From positions 1 through 23,827 of the forward strand of contig CABUCQ010000020.1 of assembly GCA_902490095.1 (NCBI GenBank): a DNA stretch of 23,827 nt, given 5' to 3'. A model generated the notes under the pieces. The model was not told the DNA's origin and did not search any database. It was given only the letters and a program-made list of their open reading frames with translations. This document shows positions 7,482 to 15,666 of this stretch, one piece after another. This DNA comes from an uncultured Collinsella sp. (GTDB taxonomy: Bacteria > Actinomycetota > Coriobacteriia > Coriobacteriales > Coriobacteriaceae). Position 1 is the stretch's first letter. Every line of letters starts with the position of its first letter. The translations under genes were made by a program, and so were the position numbers.

Positions 7482-8825
7482 ATGAGCGAACCCCTGCGCA
7501 CCGTGAACGTCGGTCTGATCGGTCTGGGAACCGTCGGCGGCGGCGTGGCCCGTCTGATCAAGAGCCACCACGATGAGTACCTGGCAGCCTACGGCATCGA
7601 CCTTAAGCTGACCCGCGCCTGCGCGCTTGCCTGGGAGCAGGCCGAAGCCGCCGGTATTGAGCGCGAGGCCTTTACGAGCGACTGGCACGACGTCGTCACC
7701 GACCCCGCCGTCGATATCGTCGTCGAGCTCATCGGCGGCGAGCACCCCGCGACCGAAATCTTCACCACCGCCTTCGAGAACGGCAAGCATGTCGTCTCTG
7801 CCAACAAGGCCCTGCTGGGCCGTCATGTCGAGACGCTCGCCGAGAAGGCGCGCGCGTGCGGCGTGCAGATTAAGTGCGAGGCCAGCTGCGGCGGTGGCAT
7901 CCCCATTGTCAGCACGCTCGAGCACGACCTGGTGGGCAACAAGATCCTGACCATCGCCGGCATTCTCAACGGTACCACCAACTATATCCTGTCGCGCATG
8001 GACGCCGAGGGCGCCGATTACGCCGACGTGCTCGCCGACGCACAGGCCAAGGGCTATGCCGAGGCCGACCCGTCCGCCGACGTCGACGGCTTCGACGCCG
8101 CCAGCAAGACGGCAATCCTCGCTTCCATCGGCTTTGGCACCCGCGTGACCACCGACGATGTCTACCAACAGGGTATCCGTACCATCGGCGCCGAGGACAT
8201 TGCCCAGGCCCGCGAGCTCGGCTACACCATCAAGCTGCTGGGCATCGCACGCAACACCGACGCCGGCGTCGACGTCCGCGTGCATCCCACGCTCATCCCG
8301 GCAGACCATATGCTCGCCAAGGTCAACGGCGCCATGAACGCCGTCTACGTGGTGGGTGACGCCGTGGGCGAGACCATGTTCTACGGCGCTGGCGCAGGCT
8401 CCTTCCCCACCGCGAGCGCCGTCGTGGGCGATATCCTATCGCTCTCCGAGCAGATCAGCCGCGGCGTGGCTCCGCTGCCCGAGATTGAGCCCTATGGTCA
8501 CAACCTCGCCTTTAAGCCCATGGACGAGCTCCAGACCAAGTACTATGTGCGCCTGAAGGTCGCCGACCGCGTGGGCGCCCTGTCCGAGACGGTCGACATC
8601 TTTGCCAAGCACAACATCTCGATCTCGCTCATCAACCAGGTCGAGGACGGCAAGTCAGGCGTCAGCGATGCCTGCTCGGTCATCTTCCTGACGCACCGCG
8701 CGCTCGAGAAGGACGTCCAGGCTGCCGCCGCCGAGCTTGCCAGCGTCGACTGCGTGGCCGAGGTCGCCAACGTCCTGCGCATCGAGGACGTTGAGGCCTG
8801 GACCGAAGGCGTCATGGCGAACTAG
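7482..8825 (+). CDS. hom: Homoserine dehydrogenase (with C-terminal ACT domain)
   Basis: This 447-residue cytoplasmic enzyme reduces aspartate semialdehyde to homoserine with NAD(P)H, at the branch point to threonine, methionine and isoleucine. The N-terminal Rossmann motif GLGTVGGG is at 14-21. The catalytic domain has NGTTNYIL at 163-170 and the family signature AEADPSADVDGFDA at 193-206. An ACT domain from about 355 to 435 (YYVRLKVADRVGALSE) predicts feedback control by threonine. The length is that of monofunctional Hom (about 430-450). ATG 7482 has AAGGAG 7 bases upstream. No thrB or thrC lies next to it in this window, and a terminator follows directly. Confidence 0.97.
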   Translation: MSEPLRTVNVGLIGLGTVGGGVARLIKSHHDEYLAAYGIDLKLTRACALAWEQAEAAGIEREAFTSDWHDVVTDPAVDIVVELIGGEHPATEIFTTAFENGKHVVSANKALLGRHVETLAEKARACGVQIKCEASCGGGIPIVSTLEHDLVGNKILTIAGILNGTTNYILSRMDAEGADYADVLADAQAKGYAEADPSADVDGFDAASKTAILASIGFGTRVTTDDVYQQGIRTIGAEDIAQARELGYTIKLLGIARNTDAGVDVRVHPTLIPADHMLAKVNGAMNAVYVVGDAVGETMFYGAGAGSFPTASAVVGDILSLSEQISRGVAPLPEIEPYGHNLAFKPMDELQTKYYVRLKVADRVGALSETVDIFAKHNISISLINQVEDGKSGVSDACSVIFLTHRALEKDVQAAAAELASVDCVAEVANVLRIEDVEAWTEGVMAN

Positions 8826-8856
8826 CCCAACGCTCGCCTAGCAATACGCGCCTTGA

Positions 8857-8890
8857 GGGCTCCCGTCCGATGTGGGACGGGAGCCCTTTT
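8857..8890 (+). terminator. Rho-independent terminator after hom
   Basis: GGGCTCCCGTCC (8857-8868) pairs perfectly with GGACGGGAGCCC (8875-8886) around a 6-base loop, followed by TTTT. It lies 31 bases past the hom stop. Confidence 0.92.
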
Positions 8891-9039
8891 GTCACCTGCC
8901 CTAAGCACAACGGCAAAGCATATTTGCGCGAGCCGCTCATCGGTAACGCGGGCTACCGTTCACCGATATGCAAACGCGGCCGATTCCGACTACCGCTACG
9001 CTGTGCTGCGAATGTCCGCCCGCGATGAGAGGAAGCACC
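8891..9039 (+). promoter_or_regulatory. Leader region of the short-chain dehydrogenase gene
   Basis: About 150 bases separate the hom terminator from the next ATG, so an independent promoter is expected here. A dyad ATCGGT (8939-8944) with ACCGAT (8962-8967) contains an inner CGGTA/TACCG pair (8941-8945, 8954-8958), which could be an operator. I could not identify clear -35 and -10 boxes. Confidence 0.3.
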
Positions 9040-9789
9040 ATGTTGCTCGAGGGCAAGAAAGCAATCATCACCGGAGGCACACGCGGTATCGGCTATGCCA
9101 TCGCCTGCCGTTTTATCGAGGAAGGCGCTGCCGTCACCGTCTTTGGCTCGCGTCAGGAGACTGCCGACACGGCCGTTGAGAAGCTGACAGCCGCCTATCC
9201 CGACGCCAAGGTCTGGGGTCGCTCCTGCGATCTCACCTCGCTCGAGGCCGTGACTGAGGCCTTTACGCAGACTGCAGCCGACATGGGCGGCTTGGACACG
9301 GTCGTCAACAATGCCGGTATCTCCCAGCGTTCACCCCTCTTGGACTACACGGCCGAGGAGTTCGCAAAGGTCATGGACCTTAACGTCGTCGCCGTCTTTA
9401 ATGGCCACCAGGCTGCCGCCAAGATCATGACCGAGGCCGGCCACGGCGGCACCATCACTACCACAAGCTCGATGGTCGCCAAGTACGGCCAGCCCTCCGG
9501 CGTCGGTTACCCCACGTCCAAGTTTGCCGTCAACGGTATGGTCCAGTCGCTCTCGCGCGAGCTCGCTCCCATGGGCATCCGCGTCAACGCCGTCGCCCCC
9601 GGCGTGACTAAGACCGACATGGTCGCCAACCTGCCCGAAGAGGTCATCAAGCCCATCATCGCCACCATTCCGCTGGGTCGCATGGGCGAGCCCGAGGATG
9701 TCGCCAACGCCTTTGTTTTCCTGGCGAGCGACATGTCCTCCTATGTCACGGGCGCCGTGCTCCCCGTCGACGGAGCCGCCCGCTCCTAA
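9040..9789 (+). CDS. Short-chain dehydrogenase/reductase (FabG-like)
   Basis: This 249-residue classical SDR is predicted to be an NAD(P)-dependent cytoplasmic oxidoreductase. The cofactor motif TGGTRGIG is at 11-18, NNAG at 90-93 and the catalytic tetrad N115, S144, Y157 and K161 (YPTSK) is intact. An Arg in VFGSRQE after beta-2 (residue 38) hints at NADP(H) preference. The frame opens at 8968, but ATG 9040 has GAGGA 6 bases upstream and begins at the normal SDR N-terminus (MLLEGKKAIITGG). No fatty-acid genes flank it, so a FabG role is not supported by context. A sugar-alcohol or hydroxysteroid dehydrogenase is equally possible. It stands alone between two terminators. Confidence 0.9.
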   Translation: MLLEGKKAIITGGTRGIGYAIACRFIEEGAAVTVFGSRQETADTAVEKLTAAYPDAKVWGRSCDLTSLEAVTEAFTQTAADMGGLDTVVNNAGISQRSPLLDYTAEEFAKVMDLNVVAVFNGHQAAAKIMTEAGHGGTITTTSSMVAKYGQPSGVGYPTSKFAVNGMVQSLSRELAPMGIRVNAVAPGVTKTDMVANLPEEVIKPIIATIPLGRMGEPEDVANAFVFLASDMSSYVTGAVLPVDGAARS

Positions 9790-9834
9790 GGAGCCACAAG
9801 CTTTGGCTTCAAGTTTCAACATAGCTCAACCAAA

Positions 9835-9873
9835 AAGGCGCGCCGTCTGAATCAACTGCAGACAGCGCGCCTT
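9835..9873. terminator. Hairpin terminator between convergent genes
   Basis: AAGGCGCGCCGTCTG (9835-9849) pairs with CAGACAGCGCGCCTT (9859-9873) with one C/A mismatch and a 9-base loop. The minus-strand side is followed by a run of T (AAAAA at 9832-9836 on plus), so it is a better terminator for transcripts from the antiporter side. It probably also ends the SDR transcript. Confidence 0.8.
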
Positions 9874-9887
9874 CTCCTGTTATGAAA

Positions 9888-10073
9888 GGGAAACTATGTC
9901 CCAGTATTTCGGATCAGAACGGGGCACGGTTTCCCCCAGGACCTCCTTGCGGAAACTGCATCCCACTCTGAGCGCCCATTCCGGGACACAGTTTCCCAAC
10001 GGCCCCCGTTTCGGAAACCACATCCCGTTCCGAGCCTTCAAAGCGGGACGCGGCTTCCCCGAGAAAGCATCGA
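9888..10073. repeat. Three-unit, 62-bp-period array of inverted-repeat modules
   Basis: A 15-base arm of consensus SGGAAACYRYRTCCC occurs six times in alternating orientation at 9888, 9921, 9950, 9983, 10012 and 10045, so starts alternate 33 and 29 bases apart and the whole pattern repeats every 62 bases. Each unit is arm, 18-base loop, inverted arm, 14-base spacer. Arms are conserved; spacers are mostly not. Each unit can fold as a 15-bp imperfect stem (11-12 Watson-Crick pairs). The loop carries an asymmetric GTTCYGA-like start in units 2 and 3. Reverse-complementing the unit-1 module restores that match, so unit 1 is inverted. The array ends exactly at the stop codon of the antiporter gene and would lie in its 3' UTR. 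This resembles a BIME/REP cluster. It is not a CRISPR. Confidence 0.85.
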
Positions 10074-11636
10074 CTACTTGCCGTCGTCGTCTTCGGCTTC
10101 TTCGCGCGCATAGAGCTCCAGCATGCGGCGGCGGTATTCGTGCACGGCGAGCTTGGCGCGCTCCAGGCGGCGGCGCTCACGCGGAGTCAGCTTGGACGGG
10201 TCGATCTCGTCGCCATAGGTCTTCTCGGCCAGCAAATGAGCGGCGTCCACGATACGGGCATCGATGTGCCCGCTTGCCGCCTCGGTCGAGAGGCGGTCGG
10301 CAATGGAATCAAGGGTAGGTATGCCGTCGAGCGAACGCCCATGGCCATGCGATGTCAGCAGCTCGTGCTCGCGTGCGAGCAGACTCGCCAAATCGTGATG
10401 GGCGCGCAAGATGTCAAGCGCATCGGATGGATGCTCGGCAACCTCTGCCACGGCAGCGACCGGTGCGGCGTCGACCACGCGGTAGAAGAGCTGCGCGAGC
10501 AATGGCATCAAGAACACCGTGATGGCACCGGCGGCAACCATGACCGACGCAATATCTTGCGACAGCGCGCCCGCGTTGACGGCAACGCTCGTCACGGCAA
10601 CGATGATCGGCAGGGCCGTGGTGCAGTACAGGGCCACGGTAATGCGACCATACGCCGACACATCGCGCGTCGCAGGACAAATGCTCATAGAAATAAGGAT
10701 GGGCACCGCGCGAATGATCAGCAACGCCACGATAAAGCCCGCGAGCAAGCCCGGGCGCGATGCCACAGCCGTCAGGTCAATCTTTGCGCCCGAAACGGTA
10801 AAGAACACCGGAATCAGAAAGCCGTAGGCCAGGCCATCGAGCTTGGTCTCGAGCGTGTGATTGCCCTCGGGAATGATATAGCGCAGGACAAAGCCGGCGG
10901 CAAAGGAGCCCAGTACGATGTCGAGGTCAAAGATGGCCGAGAACGCCACGAGCGTGACCAGGATGAGCACCGTCAGTCGCACGAAGGTCTGCGATGTGGT
11001 ATCGGCGCGCTCCTCGACAAACGCAAAGAAGCGGCTGCCGACGCGCTTGGAGCGGCTCGGGACCACGGCCAGCAGCACGCAGACCACCGCAAACAGACCC
11101 AAGATCACGAGTGTCTGAATGCCGGTGCGCGCAGAGAGCAGCACCGACATGGCAAGCACGGGGCCAAGCTCGCCCCAGGTACCGTACGCGAGAATCGAAT
11201 CGCCCACGCGTGTGCCGGTAAGCGAGCGCTCGCGCATGATGGGCACGAGCGTGCCGAGCGCCGTGGAGGTGAGCGCAAGCGTCACGGCAATACCGTCGAA
11301 GTGGCTAACCGAGAACCACGGCGTAAAGCGCACGGCAAGCCAGGCGATACCAAACGTGATGACCCACGTCGCCATACCGTAGCGGCCCTCGACGCCCGTG
11401 ATGTTCTTGGGGTCGATCTCAAAGCCGGCGAGCAGAAACAAAAAGGCCAGGCCCAGCTCGGACACGAGCGAGACCTCGGCATCCACATGGATGATGCCGA
11501 GCATATGAGGTCCCAGCACTGCGCCGAGCACGAGCAAAAAGACCGTCTCGGGAACGGGTTTTCCAGGAATCGCCGAGGCGATGAAGGGGCTTGCAAAGGC
11601 CACGAGCGCGATGATGGCGAGCGAAACGAATGCCAT
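10074..11636 (-). CDS. CPA2-family cation/proton antiporter with long cytoplasmic tail
   Basis: This 520-residue membrane protein belongs to the monovalent cation:proton antiporter-2 (KefB/NapA-like) family. About 12 hydrophobic helices fill residues 1-380. The family landmarks are FLFLLAGFEIDP near residue 70, VLGSFAAGFVLRY near 240 and FFTVSGAKIDL near 285. The last 140 residues form a charged, helical cytoplasmic tail (ending EEAEDDDGK) with no visible TrkA-N/RCK motif, so it is not a full KefB or KefC. Na+ or K+ exchange for H+ is inferred from the family, and the ion cannot be read from sequence. ATG 11636 has AAAGG about 6 bases upstream. It is divergent from purL, and a hairpin array lies directly after its stop. 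Confidence 0.88.
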   Translation of the reverse strand: MAFVSLAIIALVAFASPFIASAIPGKPVPETVFLLVLGAVLGPHMLGIIHVDAEVSLVSELGLAFLFLLAGFEIDPKNITGVEGRYGMATWVITFGIAWLAVRFTPWFSVSHFDGIAVTLALTSTALGTLVPIMRERSLTGTRVGDSILAYGTWGELGPVLAMSVLLSARTGIQTLVILGLFAVVCVLLAVVPSRSKRVGSRFFAFVEERADTTSQTFVRLTVLILVTLVAFSAIFDLDIVLGSFAAGFVLRYIIPEGNHTLETKLDGLAYGFLIPVFFTVSGAKIDLTAVASRPGLLAGFIVALLIIRAVPILISMSICPATRDVSAYGRITVALYCTTALPIIVAVTSVAVNAGALSQDIASVMVAAGAITVFLMPLLAQLFYRVVDAAPVAAVAEVAEHPSDALDILRAHHDLASLLAREHELLTSHGHGRSLDGIPTLDSIADRLSTEAASGHIDARIVDAAHLLAEKTYGDEIDPSKLTPRERRRLERAKLAVHEYRRRMLELYAREEAEDDDGK

Positions 11637-11820
11637 GTGATGCCTTTCTCTTGTTTGCGCTTCACTGTAGCACCCTCGCCGTCCTCAACGCGCCGCGAGC
11701 TGTCGTATCATAGTGAGGTTTACAAACATGTGGCTCAAGGCGACTGCGAGGCCCGCCCCGCAAACCGACCGCTGCCGCATACCGTACCGTACGCCCAACC
11801 GATCAGGAAGGCAGGAACCA
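11637..11820. promoter_or_regulatory. Divergent promoter region between the antiporter and purL
   Basis: This 184-base gap separates divergent genes. TATCAT at 11705-11710 is a possible plus-strand -10 for purL, without a good -35. I looked for a purine riboswitch core and a PurR-type box and saw neither. Confidence 0.3.
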
Positions 11821-14800
11821 ATGGTCTCTCGTATCTACGTGGAGAAGAAACCCGGGTTCGACGTCGAGGCTCAGCAGCTCAAGGGCGAGCTGACCGAGAT
11901 TCTCGGCATCAAGGGCATCGAGGCCCTGAGGATCATCAACCGCTACGACGTCGAGGGCATCGACGAGGAGCTTTTCCGCTCCTGCGTGCCGACCGTCTTT
12001 AGCGAGCCCCAGGTCGATGTGACCTACGACGAGCTCCCCGCAAGCGATGGCGCCGTCTTTGCCGTCGAATTCCTGCCTGGCCAGTTTGACCAGCGCGCCG
12101 ACTCCGCCAGCGAGTGCGTGCAGCTCATCAGCCAGGGCGAGCGCCCCGCCGTGCGCTCCGCCAAGGTCTATATCATCTCGGGCGCTCTGGACGAAGCCGC
12201 CATCGAGGCCATCAAGCACTACGTGGTGAACCCCGTCGAGGCGCGCATCGCCTCGCTCGACCTGCCCGAGACGCTGTACATGGAGACCCCCGAGCCCCAG
12301 CCCGTCGAGGTGCTCGACGGCTTCCGCGAGCTCGACGAGGCCGGCCTTGCCGCCTTTATCGCCGATCGCGGCCTTGCCATGGACGAGGCGGACATCGCCT
12401 TCTGCCAGCAGTACTTCCGCGATGAGGACCGCGACCCCACCATCACCGAGATCCGCGTGATCGACACCTACTGGTCCGATCACTGCCGCCACACCACCTT
12501 CGGCACCGTCCTGGACGACGTGACGATCGACGACGCCGTGGTGCAGCAAGCCTTCGACCGCTACATGGAGATGCGCCACGAACTCGGCCGCGACGCCAAG
12601 CCCGTCTGCCTCATGGACATGGGCACCATCGGCGCCAAGTATCTTAAGAAGACCGGCATCATGACCGATGTCGATGAGTCCGAGGAGATCAACGCCTGCA
12701 CCGTCAAGGTGAAGGTCGATGTCGACGGCGAGGACCAGGACTGGCTGTTCCTGTTCAAGAACGAGACCCACAACCACCCGACCGAGATCGAGCCCTTCGG
12801 CGGTGCCGCCACCTGCGTGGGCGGCGCTATCCGCGACCCGCTCTCGGGCCGCAGCTATGTGTACCAGGCCATGCGCGTCACCGGCGCCGGCGACCCCACC
12901 GTCCCGGTTTCCGAGACGCTCGAGGGCAAGCTGCCGCAGCGCAAGCTCGTGACCACCGCTGCCGCCGGCTACTCCAGCTACGGCAACCAGATCGGCCTTG
13001 CCACCGGTCAGGTTAATGAACTCTATCACCCCGGTTACGTGGCCAAGCGCATGGAAGTTGGCGCCGTCGTGGGCGCCACCCCGGCAAACCACGTTCGTCG
13101 CGAGTGCCCCGCCCCCACCGACAAGATCATCCTGCTGGGCGGCCGCACCGGCCGTGACGGCATCGGTGGCGCTACCGGCTCCTCAAAGACCCAGAACACC
13201 GAGTCCATCGAGACCTCGGGTGCCGAGGTCCAGAAGGGCAACGCCCCGGTCGAGCGCAAGCTGCAGCGTCTGTTCCGCCGCGGCGACGCCTGCCGTCTGA
13301 TCAAGCGCTGCAACGACTTTGGCGCCGGCGGCGTCTCGGTCGCCGTGGGTGAGCTTGCCGACGGCCTGTATGTCGACCTTGACACCGTGACCAAGAAGTA
13401 CGACGGCCTGGATGGCACCGAGCTCGCCATTTCCGAGTCCCAGGAGCGCATGGCTTGCGCCGTCGCCGACGGTGACGTCGAGGAGTTCATGGGCTACGCC
13501 GCCGAGGAGAACCTGGAGGCAACCGTTATCGCCGAGGTTACCGCCGAGCCGCGCATGCGCATGGCCTGGAACGGCGTCGCCATCGTCGATCTGTCCCGCG
13601 AGTTCCTCAACTCCAACGGTGCACCCAAGCACCAGGTCGCCCACGTCTGCGCCCGCAGCGTGTGGCAGCCCAGCTGGGCCGGCACCACACTTGCCGAGCG
13701 CATGACCTCGCTCGTCACCGATCTTAACGTCGCCTCCAACAAGGGCCTTTCCGAGCGCTTCGACTCCACCATCGGTGCCGCAACCGTGCTTATGCCTTTT
13801 GGCGGCAAGACGCAGCTCACCCCGAGCTCGGCCATGGTCGCCAAGTTCCCCGTAGACGGCGAGACCACCACGGCAAGCGCCATGGCGTGGGGCTTCAACC
13901 CCTACCTGATGGAGGCCGACCAGTTTGCAGGCGCCTACCTGTCCGTGGTCGAGTCCATCGCCAAGCTCGTTGCCGCCGGCTTTGAGCACAAGCGCGCCTA
14001 TCTCTCCTTCCAGGAATACTTTGAGCGCCTGCGCACCGAGGCCGAGCGTTGGGGCAAGCCCATGGCAGCCGTCCTGGGTGCCCTTATGGCCCAGGTCGAC
14101 CTGGGTACCGGTGCCATCGGCGGCAAGGACTCTATGAGCGGTTCGTTTGAGGACGAGGCCGGCGAGCTCAACGTTCCGCCGACCCTGATCAGCTTCGCTG
14201 TCGCCGTGGGCAAGGCGGCCCGCGCCGTCTCCCCCGAGTTCAAGGGCCTCACGCACCGCGTCGTCCGCATCGCCCCCGCCACCTATGGCGAGGACTACCG
14301 TCCCGACGCCCAGCAGCTGCTCGCCGCGTTTGACGCCGTCGAGGCGCTCACCGCCGCCGGCGACGCCCTGGCCGTCTCCACGCCCGGCTACGGCTGCGGC
14401 GCCGAGAGCCTCTTTAAGATGTGTGTCGGCAACCAGATCGGTATCGAGCTTGCCGAGGACGTGGACGTGGAGAGCCTCTTCGCCCCGCTCTACGGCAGCT
14501 TTATCGTCGAGCTCGCCGAGGATGCCGAGCTGCCCGAGGTCGCCAACGGCGTTGTCGTCGAGCCCCTGGGCACCACCGTCGAGGGCTATGTCATCGACAC
14601 CGGCTCCGAAGTCATCGAGCTCTCCGAGCTCCAGGAAGCCTGGGAGAGCGGCATCGAGGGCGTCTTTGCCTACCGCAGCGCCGGCGAGTCCGCCGAGGTC
14701 GAGACCATCGACTTCCGTGCCAAGGATATCCACGTGTACGGCGGCGCCAAGATCGCCCGCCCGCGCGTGGTAATCCCCGTGTTCCCCGGCAACAACTGCG

Positions 14801-15567
14801 AGTACGATAGCGCCCGCGCTTTCCGCGCCGCCGGCGCCGAGGCCGACACCTTCGTGATCAACAACCTCACGCCCGAGGCCGTCGCCGAGAGCACCCACGA
14901 GCTTGCCCGCCGCATCCGTGCAAGCCAGATCGTCATGATCCCCGGCGGCTTCTCGGGCGGCGACGAGCCCGATGGCTCCGCCAAGTTCATCACGGCGTTC
15001 TTCCGCGCTCCCGAGGTCACCGAGGCAGTCCGCGACCTGCTCAAGGCCCGCGACGGCCTGATGCTGGGCATCTGCAACGGCTTCCAGGCCCTGATCAAGC
15101 TCGGTCTGGTGCCCTACGGCGACATCGTCGACGCCACGCCCGATGCGCCCACGTTGACGTTCAACACCATCGGTCGCCACCAGAGCCGTCTGGTGCGCAC
15201 CCGCATCTCGTCCAACTTGTCCCCGTGGCTGTCGCAGTGCAGCCTGGACGACCCCTACACCGTCGCCATCAGCCACGGCGAGGGCCGCTTTGTCGCCAAT
15301 GACGAAGTGCTCACCCAGCTGATCGCCAACGGCCAGGTCGCCACGCAGTACGTGGGCGAGAACGGCAAGCCCAGCATGGATCTCTCCGTCAACCCCAACG
15401 GCTCCGCACTCGCCATCGAGGGCATCACGAGCCCCGACGGCCGCGTCCTGGGCAAGATGGGCCATGCCGAGCGTCGCGGCGACAACCTGTACCGCAACGT
15501 GCCCGAGCATGTCCCCGGCGATAAGTTCATGCCGATCTTTGAGAGCGGCGTGGCCTACTTCGCTTAA
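11821..15567 (+). CDS. purL: Phosphoribosylformylglycinamidine synthase (single-chain PurL)
   Basis: This 1248-residue cytoplasmic enzyme catalyses step four of purine synthesis, converting FGAR, glutamine and ATP to FGAM. All activities are on one chain: an N-terminal PurS-like region, two AIRS-type synthase halves (DHCRHTTF at 220-227; KNETHNHP at 313-320) and a C-terminal class I glutamine amidotransferase. The amidotransferase has Cys1085 in GICNGFQ and His1152/Glu1154 in HGEGRF, so the triad is intact. The N-terminus (RIYVEKKPGFDVEAQQL) resembles the clostridial-type single-chain branch rather than E. coli PurL. The frame opens at 11713, but ATG 11821 has AGGA 5 bases upstream and starts the family N-terminus. 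No other pur gene is adjacent. Confidence 0.96.
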   Translation: MVSRIYVEKKPGFDVEAQQLKGELTEILGIKGIEALRIINRYDVEGIDEELFRSCVPTVFSEPQVDVTYDELPASDGAVFAVEFLPGQFDQRADSASECVQLISQGERPAVRSAKVYIISGALDEAAIEAIKHYVVNPVEARIASLDLPETLYMETPEPQPVEVLDGFRELDEAGLAAFIADRGLAMDEADIAFCQQYFRDEDRDPTITEIRVIDTYWSDHCRHTTFGTVLDDVTIDDAVVQQAFDRYMEMRHELGRDAKPVCLMDMGTIGAKYLKKTGIMTDVDESEEINACTVKVKVDVDGEDQDWLFLFKNETHNHPTEIEPFGGAATCVGGAIRDPLSGRSYVYQAMRVTGAGDPTVPVSETLEGKLPQRKLVTTAAAGYSSYGNQIGLATGQVNELYHPGYVAKRMEVGAVVGATPANHVRRECPAPTDKIILLGGRTGRDGIGGATGSSKTQNTESIETSGAEVQKGNAPVERKLQRLFRRGDACRLIKRCNDFGAGGVSVAVGELADGLYVDLDTVTKKYDGLDGTELAISESQERMACAVADGDVEEFMGYAAEENLEATVIAEVTAEPRMRMAWNGVAIVDLSREFLNSNGAPKHQVAHVCARSVWQPSWAGTTLAERMTSLVTDLNVASNKGLSERFDSTIGAATVLMPFGGKTQLTPSSAMVAKFPVDGETTTASAMAWGFNPYLMEADQFAGAYLSVVESIAKLVAAGFEHKRAYLSFQEYFERLRTEAERWGKPMAAVLGALMAQVDLGTGAIGGKDSMSGSFEDEAGELNVPPTLISFAVAVGKAARAVSPEFKGLTHRVVRIAPATYGEDYRPDAQQLLAAFDAVEALTAAGDALAVSTPGYGCGAESLFKMCVGNQIGIELAEDVDVESLFAPLYGSFIVELAEDAELPEVANGVVVEPLGTTVEGYVIDTGSEVIELSELQEAWESGIEGVFAYRSAGESAEVETIDFRAKDIHVYGGAKIARPRVVIPVFPGNNCEYDSARAFRAAGAEADTFVINNLTPEAVAESTHELARRIRASQIVMIPGGFSGGDEPDGSAKFITAFFRAPEVTEAVRDLLKARDGLMLGICNGFQALIKLGLVPYGDIVDATPDAPTLTFNTIGRHQSRLVRTRISSNLSPWLSQCSLDDPYTVAISHGEGRFVANDEVLTQLIANGQVATQYVGENGKPSMDLSVNPNGSALAIEGITSPDGRVLGKMGHAERRGDNLYRNVPEHVPGDKFMPIFESGVAYFA

Positions 15568-15604
15568 ACCTTTCCCATCGGGTACAATCCCTTCGGGTAA
15601 CAAC

Positions 15605-15641
15605 ACCCGCCACCGACACATCCGGTGGCGGGTTCTTTTTT
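15605..15641 (+). terminator. Rho-independent terminator after purL
   Basis: ACCCGCCACCG (15605-15615) pairs perfectly with CGGTGGCGGGT (15623-15633) around a 7-base loop, followed by TCTTTTTT. It lies 37 bases past the purL stop. Confidence 0.93.
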
Positions 15642-15666
15642 ACTTCGCGCATGTAGGAAGGACATC

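Noticed and set aside
9888..10073. CRISPR array
   Set aside because: Arms are 15 bases, imperfect and alternate in orientation, with spacers of 14 and 18 bases. CRISPR repeats are direct, longer and have larger spacers, and there are no cas genes here.
9896..10318. Small plus-strand protein reading through the repeat array
   Set aside because: The ATG at 9896 has GGGAAA nearby but no strong site. The 62-base period shifts the frame in every unit, and the rest overlaps the antiporter end antisense. A nucleic-acid-level element explains the repeat better.
11637..11820. Purine riboswitch or PurR box before purL
   Set aside because: I could not find the conserved junction bases or paired loops of a purine riboswitch, nor a PurR-type palindrome.
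10140..12002. Plus-strand open frame of 620 codons opposite the antiporter
   Set aside because: It is antisense to a membrane protein with clear family motifs. Its product is a charged low-complexity sequence and it would run into purL out of phase.
13183..15621. Minus-strand open frame of 812 codons opposite purL
   Set aside because: Shadow of purL. The Gly/Ala/Leu/Asp/Val-rich product has no motif, while purL has intact catalytic residues in the other strand. The same holds for 11803-13092 (minus).
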